Part shown: piece after piece, positions 62,905 to 64,000 of the stretch
Layout: every line of letters begins with the position of its first letter
How positions within the stretch are numbered: the stretch's first letter is position 1
Assembly: GCA_037176705.1 (NCBI GenBank)
Contig: JBAWUJ010000129.1
Coordinates: forward strand, 99,838-163,837
Source of the DNA: Molossus alvarezi
Lineage: Eukaryota > Chordata > Mammalia > Chiroptera > Molossidae
Length of the DNA stretch: 64,000 nucleotides
Direction: 5' to 3'
Notes under the pieces: generated by a model
Seen by the model: only the letters and a program-made list of their open reading frames with translations
What the model was told of the DNA's origin: nothing
Database searches by the model: none
Translations under genes and position numbers: made by a program

Positions 62905-64000
62905 CCTAGATGCCAGTGAACTGTGTGTTCTTAAAAGGGTTCAGATCTGAGGTCGTAGGTGATGTTTATATTTACTACCCTGCAATGAGAACCTAGAAAC
63001 AAGTCAGGACATCAAAAATCCCTCTCTTTGAAAGTCAGGGAGTTCCTGCATGTGTCAGAGAGGGTCCCCTATTTGTCTCCTGGCCTTCCACAGAATTCAC
63101 CCCAGGACCTGAGGTGTAATCTTTGAGTCTGATGAGTTTTTTGAGTCATTCTTTGTTGTTGCTGGTGCTGGTGCTGGTGCTGGTGCTGGTGCTGGTGCTG
63201 GTGCGGGTCCTGGTGTTGGTGGTGCTTCTGCTGCAGCTGCTGCTGCCGCTGCTGCCGCTGCTGGTGCTGCTGCTGCTGCTGTTGCTGGTTCTTCAGTTAA
63301 TCCTCACCCGAGGGTATTTCCTTGATTTGCAGTTGGACACTGAAATGGCAGGATAATTCTGGGAGAAGAGGAACGGAGAAACCGAGGCAGGAAAGTTAAA
63401 CAGAGCCAAAGAGCTTTGCGGGACGTGTTTAGCAGGGCCTTGTCTTGAGAACCAGGCCAACAGACTCTATTTGTCACAGAAGTGTGCAGCAGAGGAGGGG
63501 GCACGGAAGGGGAGAGGGGGAGAATTCAGACACCACTCATCCTGAAGTTGTTGGGACAGCAGGGAGGGAGGGAGGGAGAGAGGAAGGAGGAAAGAAGAGT
63601 GTAAAGGAATGGACCAAGCAACCAAGCAACCAAGCGACAAAAGAGGCAGGTCCTTCCCAGGAATAGACCAAAGAAAAGGGGAGACTTTTGGAGTCCAACT
63701 GCACCAGGAATATCTAGGCGAGGAACTCAAACACAAAAACTTCCAGACAGAAGGGGATGTGAGGCAGAAAAGGCTCTTTAGATGAGCTGACAGCCTGCCT
63801 GTGCTTCCTAGGCCAGACGCGTAGGTGGGCTCGCTCCGTTTCCGTAATAAATGTGCATGAGTTCAGGTTGTGCTCCATTCACTTGCACTCACGTTGCAAT
63901 AAATTCACGGAGCGAGCGGAAAGCAGATGTTATGTGCAGTGTCTCCTCCACCTCCTTCCCCATGAGAACACAAAGATCCAGTCTGGGGACAGCCCTCTGC
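62905..64000 (+). repeat. Monomer copy 12, partial (first 1096 bp)
   Basis: Truncated by the window edge. It contains the TGGTGC tract (n=7), the G-tract and the inverted repeat, with 672 G. It matches copy 7 at these sites, consistent with a five-copy register. Confidence 0.97.
63163..63204 (+). repeat. TGGTGC minisatellite, n=7 (copy 12)
   Basis: Seven hexamers; completes a second 8-8-8-7-7 series. Confidence 0.97.

Larger units (their letters stand above)
1..64000. repeat. Macrosatellite array, ~5.7 kb monomer, 11 full copies plus 1 partial
   Basis: The same 5.7 kb sequence recurs head to tail, all copies in one orientation. In the phase used here (starting at CCTAGATGCC, arbitrary) copies begin at 1, 5713, 11425, 17147, 22869, 28591, 34307, 40023, 45745, 51467, 57189 and 62905. 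Lengths are 5712 (copies 1, 2), 5722 (3, 4, 5, 8, 9, 10) and 5716 (6, 7, 11). Elements inside the monomer are annotated once, in copy 1. To place them in another copy, add the offset before / after position 2335: copy 2 +5712/+5712; 3 +11436/+11434; 4 +17158/+17156; 5 +22880/+22878; 6 +28596/+28594; 7 +34312/+34310; 8 +40034/+40032; 9 +45756/+45754; 10 +51478/+51476; 11 +57194/+57192; 12 +62910. The first number applies only downstream of the TGGTGC tract (position 294); upstream of it use the copy start minus 1. Both window edges lie inside the array, so its true size and flanks are unknown. Confidence 0.99.

Overview
The whole 64 kb window is one head-to-tail tandem array of a single ~5.7 kb monomer: eleven complete copies (5,712 to 5,722 bp) and the first 1,096 bp of a twelfth. 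There is no unique sequence in the window, and the array reaches both edges. Monomers differ at only about twenty positions that I could find, so neighbouring copies are well over 99% identical. This is a macrosatellite under strong concerted evolution. I found no convincing protein-coding gene, rRNA, tRNA, snRNA, CRISPR array or bacterial operon. The reading frames present are short, overlap on both strands and are low-complexity or GC-rich read-through.

The DNA looks like a vertebrate nuclear genome, most likely mammalian. Reasons are a CpG-dense island of about 2 kb in every monomer, long CT/CA microsatellites, mammalian-type splice acceptors with long pyrimidine tracts, and AATAAA hexamers. 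The species and locus cannot be fixed from the sequence alone. I did not recognise any SINE or LINE in the monomer.

Layout of one monomer, in copy 1 coordinates: 1-249 plain sequence with an AP-1 consensus; 259-294 a TGGTGC hexamer tract of variable copy number followed by CTG-rich DNA to ~383; 586-690 purine-rich with a four-run G-tract; 919-1007 an inverted repeat with perfect 11 bp arms holding two AATAAA hexamers; 1570-3500 a CpG-rich core with GC boxes and a NotI site, an ATCGC pentamer tract, a 115 bp pyrimidine tract ending near a strong 3' splice site, a candidate 279 nt exon, CA/C tracts, a near-palindrome, a perfect NFI palindrome and an AATAAA; 3501-4380 featureless; 4381-4443 a second strong splice acceptor; 4769-5095 strongly G-rich; 5311-5358 a GGAT/GGGT tract; 5585-5609 a 25 nt alternating purine-pyrimidine run.

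The copies are not interchangeable. Copies 1-2 form a distinct left-hand haplotype. Copies 3-7 and 8-12 show a partial five-copy (28,598 bp) higher-order period, and several alleles are shuffled between non-adjacent copies, as expected from unequal exchange and gene conversion. The best working hypothesis is a CpG-island macrosatellite of the DXZ4 type, that is, a chromatin-organising, non-coding-RNA-producing array. That is inference. No perfect CTCF motif was seen by eye, and no known macrosatellite gene (DUX4, USP17, U2 snRNA) was found in it.
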